Source: Verrucomicrobiia bacterium
Lineage (GTDB): Bacteria; Verrucomicrobiota; Verrucomicrobiia; Limisphaerales; UBA9464
Direction of reading: 5' to 3'
Assembly (NCBI GenBank): GCA_019634635.1
Contig: JAHCBB010000011.1
Location: 62,001 to 126,000 of the forward strand
Length of the DNA: 64,000 bases
Below, in pieces: positions 9,442 through 18,434 of this stretch (position 1 is its first letter; the number at the start of each line of letters is the position of its first letter). A program made the position numbers and the translations under genes. The notes beneath the pieces were generated by a model. It saw only the letters and a program-made list of their open reading frames with translations. It was not told where the DNA came from and did not search any database.

Positions 9442-9849
9442 TCAGCGGCAGGCCAAGCGCTCCGGGCCACAACTGACGAGGGTGTGGACGGCTGTACTGG
9501 TCTTGGCTTTGCCGTGGCTGGAAACGACCCACGTGTCCCCGCATCGTTTGCATTCATCCGTGGAAATCCGTTTGGTAGGAACGCCACCGGCGAACAACGT
9601 CTGCCCATCCGCACCTTTGGTGGGTAAGTTGTCTTTGACTTCCAACACTTGATCCATGCATCTCGCGTACGACATCGGCTTATAGTCGAACCGCGTGGAG
9701 TTTGGCTCGACCAAAGTTCCGCTCGACCAGAGCAGTCGGGTAGCGCCATTCCCCAGCGCATTTGCCATGCCGGCAATGGCAGCAAAGAAAGCCAAGGCGA
9801 TAGTTGTCCCCCACAAGTGGGCTAGTGTGTTGATGCGATTGGTTCTCAT
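9442..9849 (-). CDS. Secreted Cys-motif protein, probably truncated by an in-frame TGA
   Basis: The 135-residue product has an N-terminal signal/anchor segment (LWGTTIALAFFAAIAGMANAL) and a zinc-ribbon-like C-terminal part. It is clearly a paralogue of the 156-residue protein encoded at 10036-10506: both share a CxxC in the middle (CKRC versus CAGC), SSHGKAK/TGHGKAK and a following SCG/ACG. Compared with the paralogue it has lost one Cys of two of the three CxxC pairs, and it stops 22 codons early. Function is unknown; the family looks like a periplasmic metal-binding protein. It could be a decaying gene. Confidence 0.6.
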   Translation of the reverse strand: MRTNRINTLAHLWGTTIALAFFAAIAGMANALGNGATRLLWSSGTLVEPNSTRFDYKPMSYARCMDQVLEVKDNLPTKGADGQTLFAGGVPTKRISTDECKRCGDTWVVSSHGKAKTSTAVHTLVSCGPERLACR

Positions 9850-9976
9850 AGTTTGTCCCTTTTGGTTTGTTGTTCACGAACGTCTCGCGTTCATCCCTTG
9901 CTATACCTGAACCCGTATCCTTCGCTTGAGCATTTGTTCTCGAAACCTCGCCCGACTTTGTTATTTGCTGGCGGGT

Positions 9977-10022
9977 GGGAAGAAAACCGAAGCGGCGGTG
10001 AAGACTTCACCCACCGCTTCGG
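9977..10022 (-). terminator. Probable intrinsic terminator after the 10036-10506 gene
   Basis: On the minus strand the sequence forms a long hairpin (arms GAAGCGG/CCGCTTC plus GGTGAAG/CTTCACC, between 9989 and 10020) followed by GGTTTTCTT. It lies 14 bases past the stop codon of the upstream gene, where a rho-independent terminator is expected. It separates that gene from the 9442-9849 paralogue. Confidence 0.7.
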
Positions 10023-10035
10023 TACAAGGCACACC

Positions 10036-10506
10036 TTACTTTTTCTCCTTGTCCATTCCCTTCGTTGGAAGACTACCAGGCTTGGTCGCGCAGCAAAAGG
10101 CCGAGTCGTCGCCGCACGCATTGCAACTGTGCTTCAGGACGGTTTCCTTGGCCTTGCCGTGGCCGGTCACTTCGATGGTCGAGTTGCAGCCTGCGCAAGC
10201 ATGAGTGCCGATCAGCTCTTTGGGCTGGCCCCTTTCCATGAGGATTTGGGCGCCCTTCACGCCCTGCTTGACGCGCGTGACATACACGGTCTTGCACTTG
10301 GCGCAGACCATCGCGAACGTGGCATCCGGCTTGAGGGCGTCGGCTTCCGCCTTGGTTTCGATCTTGTGAAGCATCAGCAGATGTTCCGCTCCCTTCATCG
10401 GCTTCATATTTTCTGCCGCATTGAGGTTGTTTCCGGGCAGCCACGCCGCGAGGGCGAACGCCATCGCAATCCCGGTCCCGATGAGGCTGTGTTTAACTGT
10501 TTTCAT
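10036..10506 (-). CDS. Secreted Cys-rich (CxxC x3) putative metal-binding protein
   Basis: The 156-residue protein has a signal peptide (IGTGIAMAFALAAWLPGNNLNAA) and three well-spaced CxxC pairs (CAKC, CAGC, CNAC) plus a CC near the C-terminus, followed by a Lys-rich tail. Four spaced Cys pairs in a secreted protein suggest a zinc-ribbon-like fold or metal chelation. That reading fits the surrounding metal-efflux genes but is inference. Its paralogue lies immediately downstream (9442-9849) behind a strong terminator. The Crp/Fnr gene lies upstream on the same strand. Confidence 0.75.
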   Translation of the reverse strand: MKTVKHSLIGTGIAMAFALAAWLPGNNLNAAENMKPMKGAEHLLMLHKIETKAEADALKPDATFAMVCAKCKTVYVTRVKQGVKGAQILMERGQPKELIGTHACAGCNSTIEVTGHGKAKETVLKHSCNACGDDSAFCCATKPGSLPTKGMDKEKK

Positions 10507-10581
10507 TATTTTTCCTATTGTTTGTTGTTGTGCCTGCCTCGAGCCAACTGGTTCGCTGGCCCGAAATTGAATGGGTTGCTG

Positions 10582-11325
10582 TTATTCCTGGCCGTGCGTC
10601 ATGACTCCGGAGTGAACGTGTGAGACTACGAGTGCCGACCTGGCATGTAGTTGATGTAATGAAAGCACTTCAATGACTCCGCGTCCGAGACGGAGTACTC
10701 CTTGCTCCTCAAGCTCACGAGTTGCCCGAATGGCTGATTCCGTCGTTGTGCCGGCGAGTTCCGCGAGAGTGGCGCGAGTTTCCGGAATGATCCGGCCAAA
10801 CTTCTCGTGGAGCCGGCAGAGAATCGTGGCCACGCGCACCGGCAGTTCTTCCAACGCCAGCCCGCGCATGGCCACGGACTGGCACAGCTTGAGGCATGTG
10901 TCTTGGAGCAGAGCCGTTTGCAATGTCGGATTGCCGTCGAGTTCATCCAGCAGAATTGAAAGCGGAAATGCCAACAATCGAGTCGCCTTAACCGCGACGG
11001 CCGTGGCGGGTTGAACGGGTTGGTCGCGGTAAAACACGACTCCGAAAAGTTCCCCCGGCAACAGAATATCCACCAGCAGCACTTGGCCCTTCGTGGTGTG
11101 TCGCACCAGCTTGACTTCCCCTTTGACGATGAGCCATCCGTGCTGGGCAGGCTGACCTTCCCGGCAGATGGCTGCCGCCGGGAGAATTTCCCGCAGGCCG
11201 CTATGGGCGACCAGATGCTTCCAGTTGATCTGTCGGAACTGGGACAGCACGGGATGCTGACGCAACCTCTCCTCCAGAGCGTCTGGTATCCGGCTTTTGC
11301 GGTTGATGTTCTTTTTCGTCGTCAT
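10582..11325 (-). CDS. Crp/Fnr family transcriptional regulator
   Basis: The 247-residue cytoplasmic regulator has an N-terminal cyclic-nucleotide-binding-type beta-roll (REGQPAQHGWLIVKGEVKL ... LLPGELFG), a long dimer helix and a C-terminal winged helix. The recognition region reads TTTESAIRATREL; Glu and Arg in this spacing are the residues that read TGA..TCA in Crp/Fnr proteins. No Cys cluster of the FNR iron-sulphur type is present, so it is unlikely to be an oxygen-labile FNR. I place the start at the ATG at 11325; an in-frame start 16 codons earlier exists but adds a non-conserved stretch. A palindrome resembling an Fnr box lies upstream at 11508-11523. Confidence 0.9.
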   Translation of the reverse strand: MTTKKNINRKSRIPDALEERLRQHPVLSQFRQINWKHLVAHSGLREILPAAAICREGQPAQHGWLIVKGEVKLVRHTTKGQVLLVDILLPGELFGVVFYRDQPVQPATAVAVKATRLLAFPLSILLDELDGNPTLQTALLQDTCLKLCQSVAMRGLALEELPVRVATILCRLHEKFGRIIPETRATLAELAGTTTESAIRATRELEEQGVLRLGRGVIEVLSLHQLHARSALVVSHVHSGVMTHGQE

Positions 11326-11507
11326 AGTCGTACGCGTGCAATCACTTCCGGGGACATCGAGGCATGCCTCCATCGCCGCGGCTGAATTTCGCTGGCTCGT
11401 GCCCGCAGCGGCGGGCCACTCGGCGTGTGGAATCTCTCTTCATGCCTTGGCATCGGCTGACTACCGCGAACGGACGCAATAGCTTCTACCGGAAGAGGCG
11501 TTGTGTG

Positions 11508-11523
11508 TATGATCCAGATCATA
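11508..11523. promoter_or_regulatory. Fnr/Crp-like palindrome upstream of the Crp/Fnr gene
   Basis: The sequence TATGATCCAGATCATA is a perfect inverted repeat apart from its 2-base centre. It contains TGAT-N4-ATCA, the spacing of Fnr-family boxes (consensus TTGAT-N4-ATCAA). It overlaps the last codons of the receiver gene and lies about 180 bases upstream of the Crp/Fnr start. It could be the autoregulatory site of that gene. Confidence 0.5.
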
Positions 11524-11914
11524 TTCCGGTGGAGTTCCGACCGTTCCGCGCTTTGAGCGCAGCATGGAGGGTGGCGACCAGTCTATCCGGCCCCTCCTGC
11601 TTGGCGACGAACGCCGCCGCGCCCGCCGCGCGAGCCAGCCGTTCGGTACGTTGCACGTCGAACATCGTGGTGGCGACGACGGGAAGCGCCGGATTTTGCT
11701 CATGGATGGCCTTGATGAAGTCCAGCCCGCTGGAAGATTTCAGTTGAATGTCCGTCAGCACGATGTCGGGCCGCGCGGAGACCACTGCTGCCAGTGCAGC
11801 CTGCGCGTCCTCCGCATGCCCGCACACCGTGAGGTCCGCTTCACGCTCGATGGCTTCCACGAGGCTACGGCGCATCAGTGGATGATCCTCGATTAAGAAA
11901 ACTCTACTTTTCAT
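11519..11914 (-). CDS. Stand-alone response-regulator receiver domain
   Basis: The 131-residue protein is a single CheY-like receiver: acidic pocket ED at residues 9-10, phospho-acceptor Asp55 in IVLTDIQL, and a Thr/Lys pair near TTMFD and AKQEG. It ends without the LuxR helix-turn-helix found in the related regulator at 12432-13127. The N-terminal half (IEDHPLMRRSLVEAI) closely resembles that regulator's receiver (VDDHPLMRRGQADLL), so it may be a paralogue that lost its output domain. It could be phosphorylated by the histidine kinase at 13127-14548, but that is a guess. Confidence 0.85.
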   Translation of the reverse strand: MKSRVFLIEDHPLMRRSLVEAIEREADLTVCGHAEDAQAALAAVVSARPDIVLTDIQLKSSSGLDFIKAIHEQNPALPVVATTMFDVQRTERLARAAGAAAFVAKQEGPDRLVATLHAALKARNGRNSTGI

Positions 11915-12431
11915 ACTCTTGCATCCGGTTCGCCGTACGAGTCAGGTTGCGCCTTTCGTGTCCGCCAACCGGATTGGTTGAGGTTTGTTGGAACAGTGCT
12001 CTCGTTCGCACGTGCCCATTATTGCGTTCGCGAAGGCGGAAGGTATCGGCGGGGAAGCCGTTCGCGCATAGGGCTCGGAAGTCGCGCCGGATAAGGAAAA
12101 TGCTTATGGCTGTGCGAGCCCACCTGCCAATCCCTGGTGTCTCGAATTTTCATTGGAATCACCAACCGTTCGGGTGGTCTGCTGGTGGCTTTTGCTGCCG
12201 CGTTGCTATCAGTATTCAATCCGGGTGGATTCCGTATGGTTTGAGAAAGCGTTCGCAGGCCGGCTTGCTCTTTCGTCGGCGCGATGCCGCTGTTTTTATC
12301 CGCAAGCCGGTAGTTGTAATTCGCTGATGACGATGGGGACACATCATCGGAGTCCATTCCACTATCCTTGCTCTGTTACTCGTCCTGGTCCTGCAGCTTA
12401 CCAGCGGCGGCTTTCACCACCATCGAGACGT
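11915..12431. other. Intergenic region, nothing recognised
   Basis: These 517 bases separate the lone receiver gene from the LuxR-type regulator. Short frames exist on both strands, but none has convincing composition, a signal peptide or a familiar motif. Promoter elements for the receiver gene are probably here but I could not assign them. Confidence 0.5.
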
Positions 12432-13127
12432 TCACGAAGAGGGTGACTTTTCATGGGAGGCGACCCAGCGGATCGCGAAGCGGGTGAACTCCGGTGTGGT
12501 CTTGAAGCCGAGTTTTTCTTTGATGTGGCCGCGATGCACGTCCACGGTCTTCGGGCTGAGATGGAGGCGGTTGGCGATCTCGTCGGTGCTCCAACCTTCG
12601 CCGAACAGTCGCATCACTTCAAATTCCCGGTCGGTCAGCTTGGCCTCCGGATCGGCATCGGACTTGCCCGTTCCACCAACGAGCGAGTCCAGAATCTTCG
12701 CCGACATGCGCGGACTGAGCGCCACCTGGCCGCCCAACACGGCGCGGATGGCGGCGGCAAGCCGTTCCGGTCCCTCCTGCTTCATCACGTAGCCGCGCCC
12801 GCCCGCTCTCAGTACGCGCGCTGCATAGAGCGATTCGTCCTGCATGGACATGGCGAGCACGGGCAGGCCGGGATGAAGCGCCTGGATGTCCTTGATGAGT
12901 TCTAAGCCGTCCTTGTCGGGGAGGCCCATGTCCACGAGCACCAAGGCCGGTTTCAACTTGGCAATCGCCTCCATCGCCTCGCGCGCCGTGCCTACCTCGC
13001 CACACACCACGAAATCTGGCTCGCGATTCAGAAGGTCAGCCTGGCCGCGCCGCATGAGCGGATGGTCGTCCACCAGCAGAATTGTCGTCTGCTTCACCGG
13101 CTGGGGTTTGTGGTGCTTGCGTGGCAT
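12432..13127 (-). CDS. LuxR/NarL-family response regulator
   Basis: The 231-residue regulator has a receiver domain (VDD at residues 19-21, phospho-acceptor Asp66 in LVLVDMGLP) and a C-terminal LuxR-type helix-turn-helix (LTDREFEVMRLFGEGWSTDE, then KTVDVHRGHIKEKLG). The start ATG at 13127 overlaps the stop of the histidine-kinase gene as TAATG, so the two are translationally coupled and form a cognate pair. Because the kinase is in turn coupled to copA, its target is probably the copper genes of this island. This is inferred from arrangement only. Confidence 0.93.
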   Translation of the reverse strand: MPRKHHKPQPVKQTTILLVDDHPLMRRGQADLLNREPDFVVCGEVGTAREAMEAIAKLKPALVLVDMGLPDKDGLELIKDIQALHPGLPVLAMSMQDESLYAARVLRAGGRGYVMKQEGPERLAAAIRAVLGGQVALSPRMSAKILDSLVGGTGKSDADPEAKLTDREFEVMRLFGEGWSTDEIANRLHLSPKTVDVHRGHIKEKLGFKTTPEFTRFAIRWVASHEKSPSS

Positions 13128-14548
13128 TATCCGGCGTTGACTCGTTGTAGTACGGAGATCGGCACACAGCACAGCACCTCGGCGCCGCCCTCGGGACGTG
13201 CGCGGACTCTCAACTGTCCCCCGATCAATCGCGCGCGTTGTTCCATCGTGCGAAGACCGAGTCCACGCGGAGCGGGTTGTGCCGGTAACCCCACACCGTT
13301 GTCGCGCACGCTCAGTTCCAGCGCGGTCGGTAAGCGTCGCAAGGCAACGTCAATCCTCGTGCCATCGCTGTGCTTTAGCGCGTTGTGCGTCGCCTCCTGT
13401 GCGATGCGGTAAAGGTGGCTGGCCGCCGCCGGGTTCTGCACACGCACGTTCTTTTCGCCAGCGAATCCACATTCGACACGACGATCCGCGTTCACCCGTT
13501 CCGCCAGATTTTCCAACGCCTCCACCAAACCCTCGGGCGCCGGCGACACGGCGTAAAGATCGTGGGCGAGCCTCCGCGCTTGGGTGAGCGCCGTGCTGAG
13601 TTCGTCGCAAAGCTGGCCGACGGTTTCGGCCTGGGGAACATTCGCTGACTGCAAATCGCGGTGCAGCCCGTTCATCAAGAAAAGCAGCCCGCCGATTTGC
13701 TGGCCGAGGCCGTCATGCAATTCGCGCGCGATGCGAGTGCGTTCGTGCTCACTCGCGGTCGCCACGGCCTGCTCTAGTTCACGGCGCTCGGTGATGTCGC
13801 GAATGAGGCCCGTGAACAACCGGCTGTCGCCGAGCCGGACTTCGCTCACGGACAGTTCCATCGGAAACACCGTGCCGTCTTTGCGCCGTCCCTCCAGTTC
13901 ACGTCCACTGCCGATGATGCGCGTCTGGCCAGTGCGGAGATAGTTGGTTAGGTAGTCGTCGTGCTGCTCGCGGTGGGGCGACGGCATGAGCAGGCTGACG
14001 TTGCGACCGACGACTTCGTCCGACCCGTAGCCAAACATGCGGCACGCCGCGGGGTTCATGGATTCCACAAGGCCGCACTCATCAATGGTGATGATGCCTT
14101 CGACGGCGGTTTCGACGATGGCCCGCATCCGCTGCTCGTTTTCGTGCAACGCCTCCTCTACCCGCTTGCGCTCCGTGATGTCAGCGCGAATGGCGATATA
14201 TTGCCGGGGCTTCCCGTTGGCGTCGAGAAAGGGAACGATGGTCGTGTCCACCCAATAGAAGCTGCCATCCTTCGCCTTGTTCTTGATCTCACCGCGCCAC
14301 ACCGACCCGCGCTGAATTGTCGTCCACAATTCCCGCATGAATGGCTTTAGGTGATGGCCGGAATTGATAATGCGATGGTCTTGGCCGAGCAGCTCGGCGC
14401 GCGGGTATTTGGAAATGGCGCAGAATTTGTCGTTGACGTATGTGATTTGTCCGCGCGCGTCCGTGATGGCGACGATGGCGTGCTCGTCGAGTGCCGCCTT
14501 CAACTCGGCGAGTTCCGCTTCGGGAGTGTTGTACGCGGGCTGCTTCAT
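13127..14548 (-). CDS. PAS-PAS sensor histidine kinase (NarX-type, HisKA_3)
   Basis: The 473-residue kinase has two PAS domains with PAC tails (about residues 15-130, ending [13 protein letters not shown], and 140-255, ending [13 protein letters not shown]). A HisKA_3 dimerisation helix follows with the phosphorylated His in [11 protein letters not shown] (near 278), then an ATPase domain (DNGVGLPAQ and [12 protein letters not shown]). No transmembrane segment is visible, so it appears to be cytoplasmic. Its start overlaps the copA stop as ATGA and its stop overlaps the response-regulator start. PAS domains usually bind small cofactors or sense redox state. A cytosolic sensor made with a Cu+ pump could report cytosolic copper or redox stress (inference). 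Confidence 0.92.
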   Translation of the reverse strand: MKQPAYNTPEAELAELKAALDEHAIVAITDARGQITYVNDKFCAISKYPRAELLGQDHRIINSGHHLKPFMRELWTTIQRGSVWRGEIKNKAKDGSFYWVDTTIVPFLDANGKPRQYIAIRADITERKRVEEALHENEQRMRAIVETAVEGIITIDECGLVESMNPAACRMFGYGSDEVVGRNVSLLMPSPHREQHDDYLTNYLRTGQTRIIGSGRELEGRRKDGTVFPMELSVSEVRLGDSRLFTGLIRDITERRELEQAVATASEHERTRIARELHDGLGQQIGGLLFLMNGLHRDLQSANVPQAETVGQLCDELSTALTQARRLAHDLYAVSPAPEGLVEALENLAERVNADRRVECGFAGEKNVRVQNPAAASHLYRIAQEATHNALKHSDGTRIDVALRRLPTALELSVRDNGVGLPAQPAPRGLGLRTMEQRARLIGGQLRVRARPEGGAEVLCCVPISVLQRVNAG

Positions 14549-17106
14549 AACTTTATGTTGCGTAGACGCAGCGCGTTGGCGATGACGGACACGGAACTGA
14601 GGCTCATGGCCGCGCCGGCGATGATGGGGCTGAGGAGCGCGCCGAAGAATGGATACAGCACGCCCGCCGCGACAGGGATGCCGAGCGCGTTATAGACGAA
14701 CGCGAAGAACAGGTTCTGCCGGATGTTGCGCATCATCGCGCGCCCCAGCCGAATTGCCCGCACAATGCCGCGCAGGTCACCTTTCACGAGCGTCAGCCCG
14801 GCACTTTCCATCGCGATGTCCGTGCCCGTGCCCATCGCGATGCCCACGTCGGAGGCGGCGAGCGCCGGAGCGTCGTTGATGCCGTCACCCGCCATGCCGA
14901 CGGAGCGCCCCGCTGCTTTGAGTGACTTTACTTTCTCGTGTTTATCGTGGGGCGTGGCTCCGGCTTGGAAGTCGGCGATGCCGAGTTTGCGCGCAACGGC
15001 TTCGGCTGTGCGCTGATTATCGCCGGTAAGCATGATGACGTTGATGCCGAGTTCACGCAGTTCCGCGAGTGCCTGGGGCGTGGTGGACTTCACGGGGTCA
15101 GCCACGGTCAGGACACCAGCGGCGCGGCCGTCGATGGACACAAAGATGGCGGTCGCGCCTTCGGCTTGGTGCGGAGCGGCGAGCGTTTCGAGTGCTGCGA
15201 TGTCGGCCACTCCGTCCTCGCGGAGGAAGTCAGGTTTGCCAATCAACACCCTGCGCGCAGCGACAGTGCCCGCCACGCCGCCTGCGGTGGTGGACTGAAA
15301 ATCCTTAGCGGCTTCCAGCGGAAGCTGCTGCTCTTGGGCAGCCAGGATGACGGCGTGCGCCAGAGGATGTTCGCTGCCTTGTTCCAGTGAAGCCGCGAGG
15401 CGAAGCAGATCCTTCTCGTCGAAGCCGCCGACCGGCAACACCCGGGCGAGCTTCGGTTTCCCCTCCGTGAGCGTGCCGGTCTTGTCCACGGCGAGGGCGT
15501 CGAGTTTAGCGAGATTCTCGATGGCTTCGGCATTGCGAATGAGCACGCCCATTTGCGCGCCGCGTCCGACGCCAACCATCACGCTCATGGGCGTGGCCAG
15601 ACCGAGCGCACACGGGCACGCGATGATGAGCACGGCAACGGCGTTGGTGATGGCGAAAGCAAGGCGCGGCTCTGGTCCGAAGAAAAGCCAGCCGACGAAG
15701 GTGAGCGCAGCAATCGCCAGCACCGCCGGCACGAAACACGCCGCGACCTTGTCTGCCAGCGCTTGAATCGGCGCGCGGCTACGCTGGGCCTGGGCGACGA
15801 GATTTACGATTTGCGCAAGCATCGTCTCACTTCCAACACGCTCGGCCTGCATGACGATGCCGCCGGTGGTGTTCACCGTTCCACCGGAGACTTTTGCACC
15901 CGTGAGCTTTTCCACGGGCAGCGACTCGCCGGTGAGCATGGATTCATCCACCGAAGTGCGGCCTTCGACCACTTCGCCGTCCACGGGAATCTTTTCACCG
16001 GGTCGGACACGCAGGAGGTCGCCGGGATGCACAGCATTGAGTGGAACGTCCTCGTCTCCGGAGGGCGTCACGCGGCGCGCGGTCTTGGGCGCGAGACCAA
16101 GCAATGCTTTGATGGCACCACTGGTGCGCTGACGGGCGCGGAGTTCGAGCACCTGGCCGAGCAACACGAGCACGGTGATAACCGCAGCGGCCTCGAAGTA
16201 GATGGCGGGCTTGCCCGTGTGGCCGGCCGCCGGCGGGAACGCCTGTGGAAACACCATTGCCACGGTGCTGAAAGCGAACGCCGCGCCGACGCCCAGCGCG
16301 ATCAGGGTGAACATGTTCAGGCTGCGATTGACGAGCGAACGCCAGCCCCGCACGAAGAACGGCCAGCCCGCCCATAACACTACCGGCGTGCTCAGAAGGA
16401 ATTGTCCCCAACGCGACGCGTTGCCGCTCACCCATTCGGCGTGACTCCAGGCGGGAACGAGATGCGCCATCGCCACGATGAACACGGGCAGCGTCAGTGC
16501 CGTGCCGATCCAGAAGCGCCGCGTCATGTCGCGCAGTTCGGAATCATCCTCCACGACTTCCGGGGTGATGGTTTTCGCCTCCAACGCCATGCCGCACTTC
16601 GGGCAAGTGCCTGGATGGTCCTGCTCGATCTTCGGGTGCATCGGGCAGGTGTAGATCGTCTTGGCCGACGGCTTCCACGCCGGGTTCATTTCCAGCGCCA
16701 TACCGCACTTGGGACAATTGCCCGGCTTGTCGCTCTCGATGCCCGGGCACATCGGGCAGAAATACTTCGCGGCGACGGAAGGCGTCACCGACTCGCCGTG
16801 GTGCTGGTGATGAGAGTGGTCGTAGGAGTGCGTGCTTTGATTCGCCTTTCCATCATAGCAGGATTGTTCCTCCGCGTGAAAATGATCCTCGTTCTGGTCT
16901 TTATCACCGGAGCGATCGCCTGCGCCGGCTTGCGCATTTGCCTGGCCTGCGCAGCAAGAGCCACCGCTGCTCTCGTTCGACGGTGATTGGGCCAGAAACT
17001 TCCTCCGGCAATGCTCGCTGCAAAAGTAAAACGTCTCGCCATCGCGCCCGACGCTCAGAGCGGTCGCTTCATTCACCGTCATTCCGCAGATCGGGTCGGT
17101 CTTCAT
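14545..17106 (-). CDS. copA: Cu(+)-exporting P-type ATPase (CopA type, PIB-1) with YHS and two HMBD modules
   Basis: The 853-residue inner-membrane pump begins with a YHS/TRASH-type domain (DPICGMTV ... [12 protein letters not shown], residues 1-40) and a His-rich linker ([14 protein letters not shown]). Two heavy-metal-binding modules follow (about 114-138 CPMCP...CPKCGM and 152-175 CPMHP...CPKCGM). There is no classical GMxCxxC HMA domain. The pump core carries [14 protein letters not shown] near 496, DKTGTLT near 539 and GDGINDAP near 738. The last helices hold YNALGIP and MSLSSVSV, the signature of Cu+ transport. The gene is coupled by ATGA to the histidine kinase downstream. Confidence 0.96.
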   Translation of the reverse strand: MKTDPICGMTVNEATALSVGRDGETFYFCSEHCRRKFLAQSPSNESSGGSCCAGQANAQAGAGDRSGDKDQNEDHFHAEEQSCYDGKANQSTHSYDHSHHQHHGESVTPSVAAKYFCPMCPGIESDKPGNCPKCGMALEMNPAWKPSAKTIYTCPMHPKIEQDHPGTCPKCGMALEAKTITPEVVEDDSELRDMTRRFWIGTALTLPVFIVAMAHLVPAWSHAEWVSGNASRWGQFLLSTPVVLWAGWPFFVRGWRSLVNRSLNMFTLIALGVGAAFAFSTVAMVFPQAFPPAAGHTGKPAIYFEAAAVITVLVLLGQVLELRARQRTSGAIKALLGLAPKTARRVTPSGDEDVPLNAVHPGDLLRVRPGEKIPVDGEVVEGRTSVDESMLTGESLPVEKLTGAKVSGGTVNTTGGIVMQAERVGSETMLAQIVNLVAQAQRSRAPIQALADKVAACFVPAVLAIAALTFVGWLFFGPEPRLAFAITNAVAVLIIACPCALGLATPMSVMVGVGRGAQMGVLIRNAEAIENLAKLDALAVDKTGTLTEGKPKLARVLPVGGFDEKDLLRLAASLEQGSEHPLAHAVILAAQEQQLPLEAAKDFQSTTAGGVAGTVAARRVLIGKPDFLREDGVADIAALETLAAPHQAEGATAIFVSIDGRAAGVLTVADPVKSTTPQALAELRELGINVIMLTGDNQRTAEAVARKLGIADFQAGATPHDKHEKVKSLKAAGRSVGMAGDGINDAPALAASDVGIAMGTGTDIAMESAGLTLVKGDLRGIVRAIRLGRAMMRNIRQNLFFAFVYNALGIPVAAGVLYPFFGALLSPIIAGAAMSLSSVSVIANALRLRNIKL

Positions 17107-17214
17107 AAGGATCTTCGCTGCTCACCGCCGCGTTGGCCCTGAGCGACGGCGAGACTGGCCAGGGGCAACGCTCTGGCTCTTGACTTAGGTGCGCGATTGC
17201 TTCGCATAAAGGGA

Positions 17215-17490
17215 TTACTGGGAGGTCAACTTCGACAAATACTTCGTCGGATCTCTTTTGAAGTCGGCGAGGCAGTCTTCGCAGCATAGCTTAATCGTCT
17301 GCCCTTCGTGGACGAACGTGTAGGGTTTGCCATGATTGAAGCCCTCATCGGTGACGAGACATTTGGTCAGCGGATATGGCCTAGCTGCGGACGCGTCGTG
17401 CGGGTGACTGGAATCGTCGTGGCTGCTCCTAGAGCAGCCGATAAAGCCGAGAGTGGCGGTGAGGGCGAGTGATATTGTAAGTGTGTTCAT
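17215..17490 (-). CDS. Small lipoprotein with YHS-like metal-binding domain
   Basis: The 91-residue product has a signal peptide ending in a lipobox-like LGFIGC, a short His/Asp-rich linker (SSHDDSSHPHD) and a mini YHS-type domain. That domain has KCLVTDEGF, then LCCEDCLADFKRDPTKYL, the usual C..C..F..dP.kY pattern of metal-binding YHS proteins. It is probably membrane-anchored in the periplasm and could hand metal to, or scavenge it for, the copper pump encoded just downstream. The 108-base gap to copA has no strong terminator, so co-transcription is possible. Confidence 0.8.
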   Translation of the reverse strand: MNTLTISLALTATLGFIGCSRSSHDDSSHPHDASAARPYPLTKCLVTDEGFNHGKPYTFVHEGQTIKLCCEDCLADFKRDPTKYLSKLTSQ

Positions 17491-17520
17491 AGTTTCTGCT
17501 TTGCCTGTGATGATTCGCCG

Positions 17521-17751
17521 TCAACACGACGGCAAAAGGAGCCTTTGGTTTCTGTCGGTCATTTTCTTTACCACCAACTTCATGTCGCATTTGGGACAGT
17601 TGCCTGTCTTGGCCTACACAGCATCAGAGAGGCGGGCAGGTACATTGGCGCGTTTGGATTCCTGGGTCGGCCTCGCCGCATCCCTCACGCCAAGAACCGT
17701 GGCGGCGAGCGTGAGTGCTATCAGGTCCTGCGGCATCCAGTTCGATTTCAT
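17521..17751 (-). pseudogene. Remnant of a small secreted heavy-metal-binding-domain protein
   Basis: An ATG at 17751 opens a 45-codon frame with a signal-like N-terminus (MKSNWMPQDLIALTLAATVL) that ends at TAG 17616-17614. The same frame then continues AKTGNCPKCDMKLVVKK to a TGA at 17523-17521. GNCPKCDMKLV is the second half of the heavy-metal-binding module seen in the CopA and CusB proteins. The expected first half survives only in another frame, as codons for C-T-C-P just before the TAG. Net frame loss of about 2 bases plus the stop indicates decay. An intact 45-residue peptide gene is the less likely reading. Confidence 0.5.
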
Positions 17752-17873
17752 TTCAATCCAAAATCGGGTTCAGGGTCTCAAGCAATAGACACGGGAATTC
17801 CGCGACGACAGGGCACGGAACGGGAAAGAGGGAGTTGACTCAACCGCGCTAGTGAACGCGAACTGAAATCAAC

Positions 17874-18323
17874 TTAACCGAGGAAGGGAGGAGCGAGGCT
17901 GCGGAACGCCGGGCCAAGGCACACTTCGGGCGTGAAAGTCCATTCGCGGGAGTGAGCTTGACGGGCGAAAGCAGCTTGCGCCTGGGTCTCGCCCGCTTCC
18001 AGAGCGAGCACGACGGAGGGAAGCAGATAAAGCGTGTGAATCTGAAAAGCGGGAAGCGTGGGTGCGTCGCTTCCAAGCATCATCGTCTTCAACGTCGAAC
18101 AGGCCGCGGTGGGCGACGGAGCGGACGGCGGTGAACTATCGTCGCCATCGTGCGAAGCCGCGCGTTTTGGCGAGCCGTGGCACGAGGGTTGCGCCTCGTC
18201 TCGGTGTCCACCGCCAAAATGACAATGCACAAAGCACATGCTCTGCGCCACGACGAAGGCCATGAGCGCGAGCGCCGCGAGGGAGCGGAGCAACGGACTC
18301 AAGGATGTCTGGCGCAAACGCAT
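17874..18323 (-). CDS. Secreted Cys/His-rich protein of the 'RAPSF-tail' family (DUF2946-like, uncertain)
   Basis: The 149-residue protein has an N-terminal hydrophobic signal (LRSLAALALMAFVVAQSM) followed by a short Cys/His cluster (CFVHCHFGGGH). A low-complexity Ser/Pro linker comes next, then a second hydrophobic stretch (IHTLYLLPSVVLAL) and the ending FRSLAPPFLG. Two other genes in the window (24697-25152 and 34300-34689) share this layout and end in (P)PRAPSFxS. The layout recalls the small DUF2946 proteins often found beside copper genes, but I cannot confirm membership. It lies 111 bases downstream of the ECF sigma gene and may be its target or part of its operon. Confidence 0.65.
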   Translation of the reverse strand: MRLRQTSLSPLLRSLAALALMAFVVAQSMCFVHCHFGGGHRDEAQPSCHGSPKRAASHDGDDSSPPSAPSPTAACSTLKTMMLGSDAPTLPAFQIHTLYLLPSVVLALEAGETQAQAAFARQAHSREWTFTPEVCLGPAFRSLAPPFLG

Positions 18324-18434
18324 GATCGGCCTTTACTCGAAATGCCCCGTCGGCCGCCGACTGGCGGTCTGGACAGGTGGAGCTAACTACGCCGCTCCGT
18401 ACAGAATCCCTCAAGGAATTTTCGGAAACTTTCG

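Noticed and set aside
9373..9849. A firm selenoprotein call at the internal TGA
   Set aside because: No selenocysteine genes are in the window, no convincing SECIS hairpin was found by eye, and loss of other Cys residues favours a nonsense mutation.
12019..12446. Frames in the gap between the two response-regulator genes
   Set aside because: No signal, motif or composition support on either strand.
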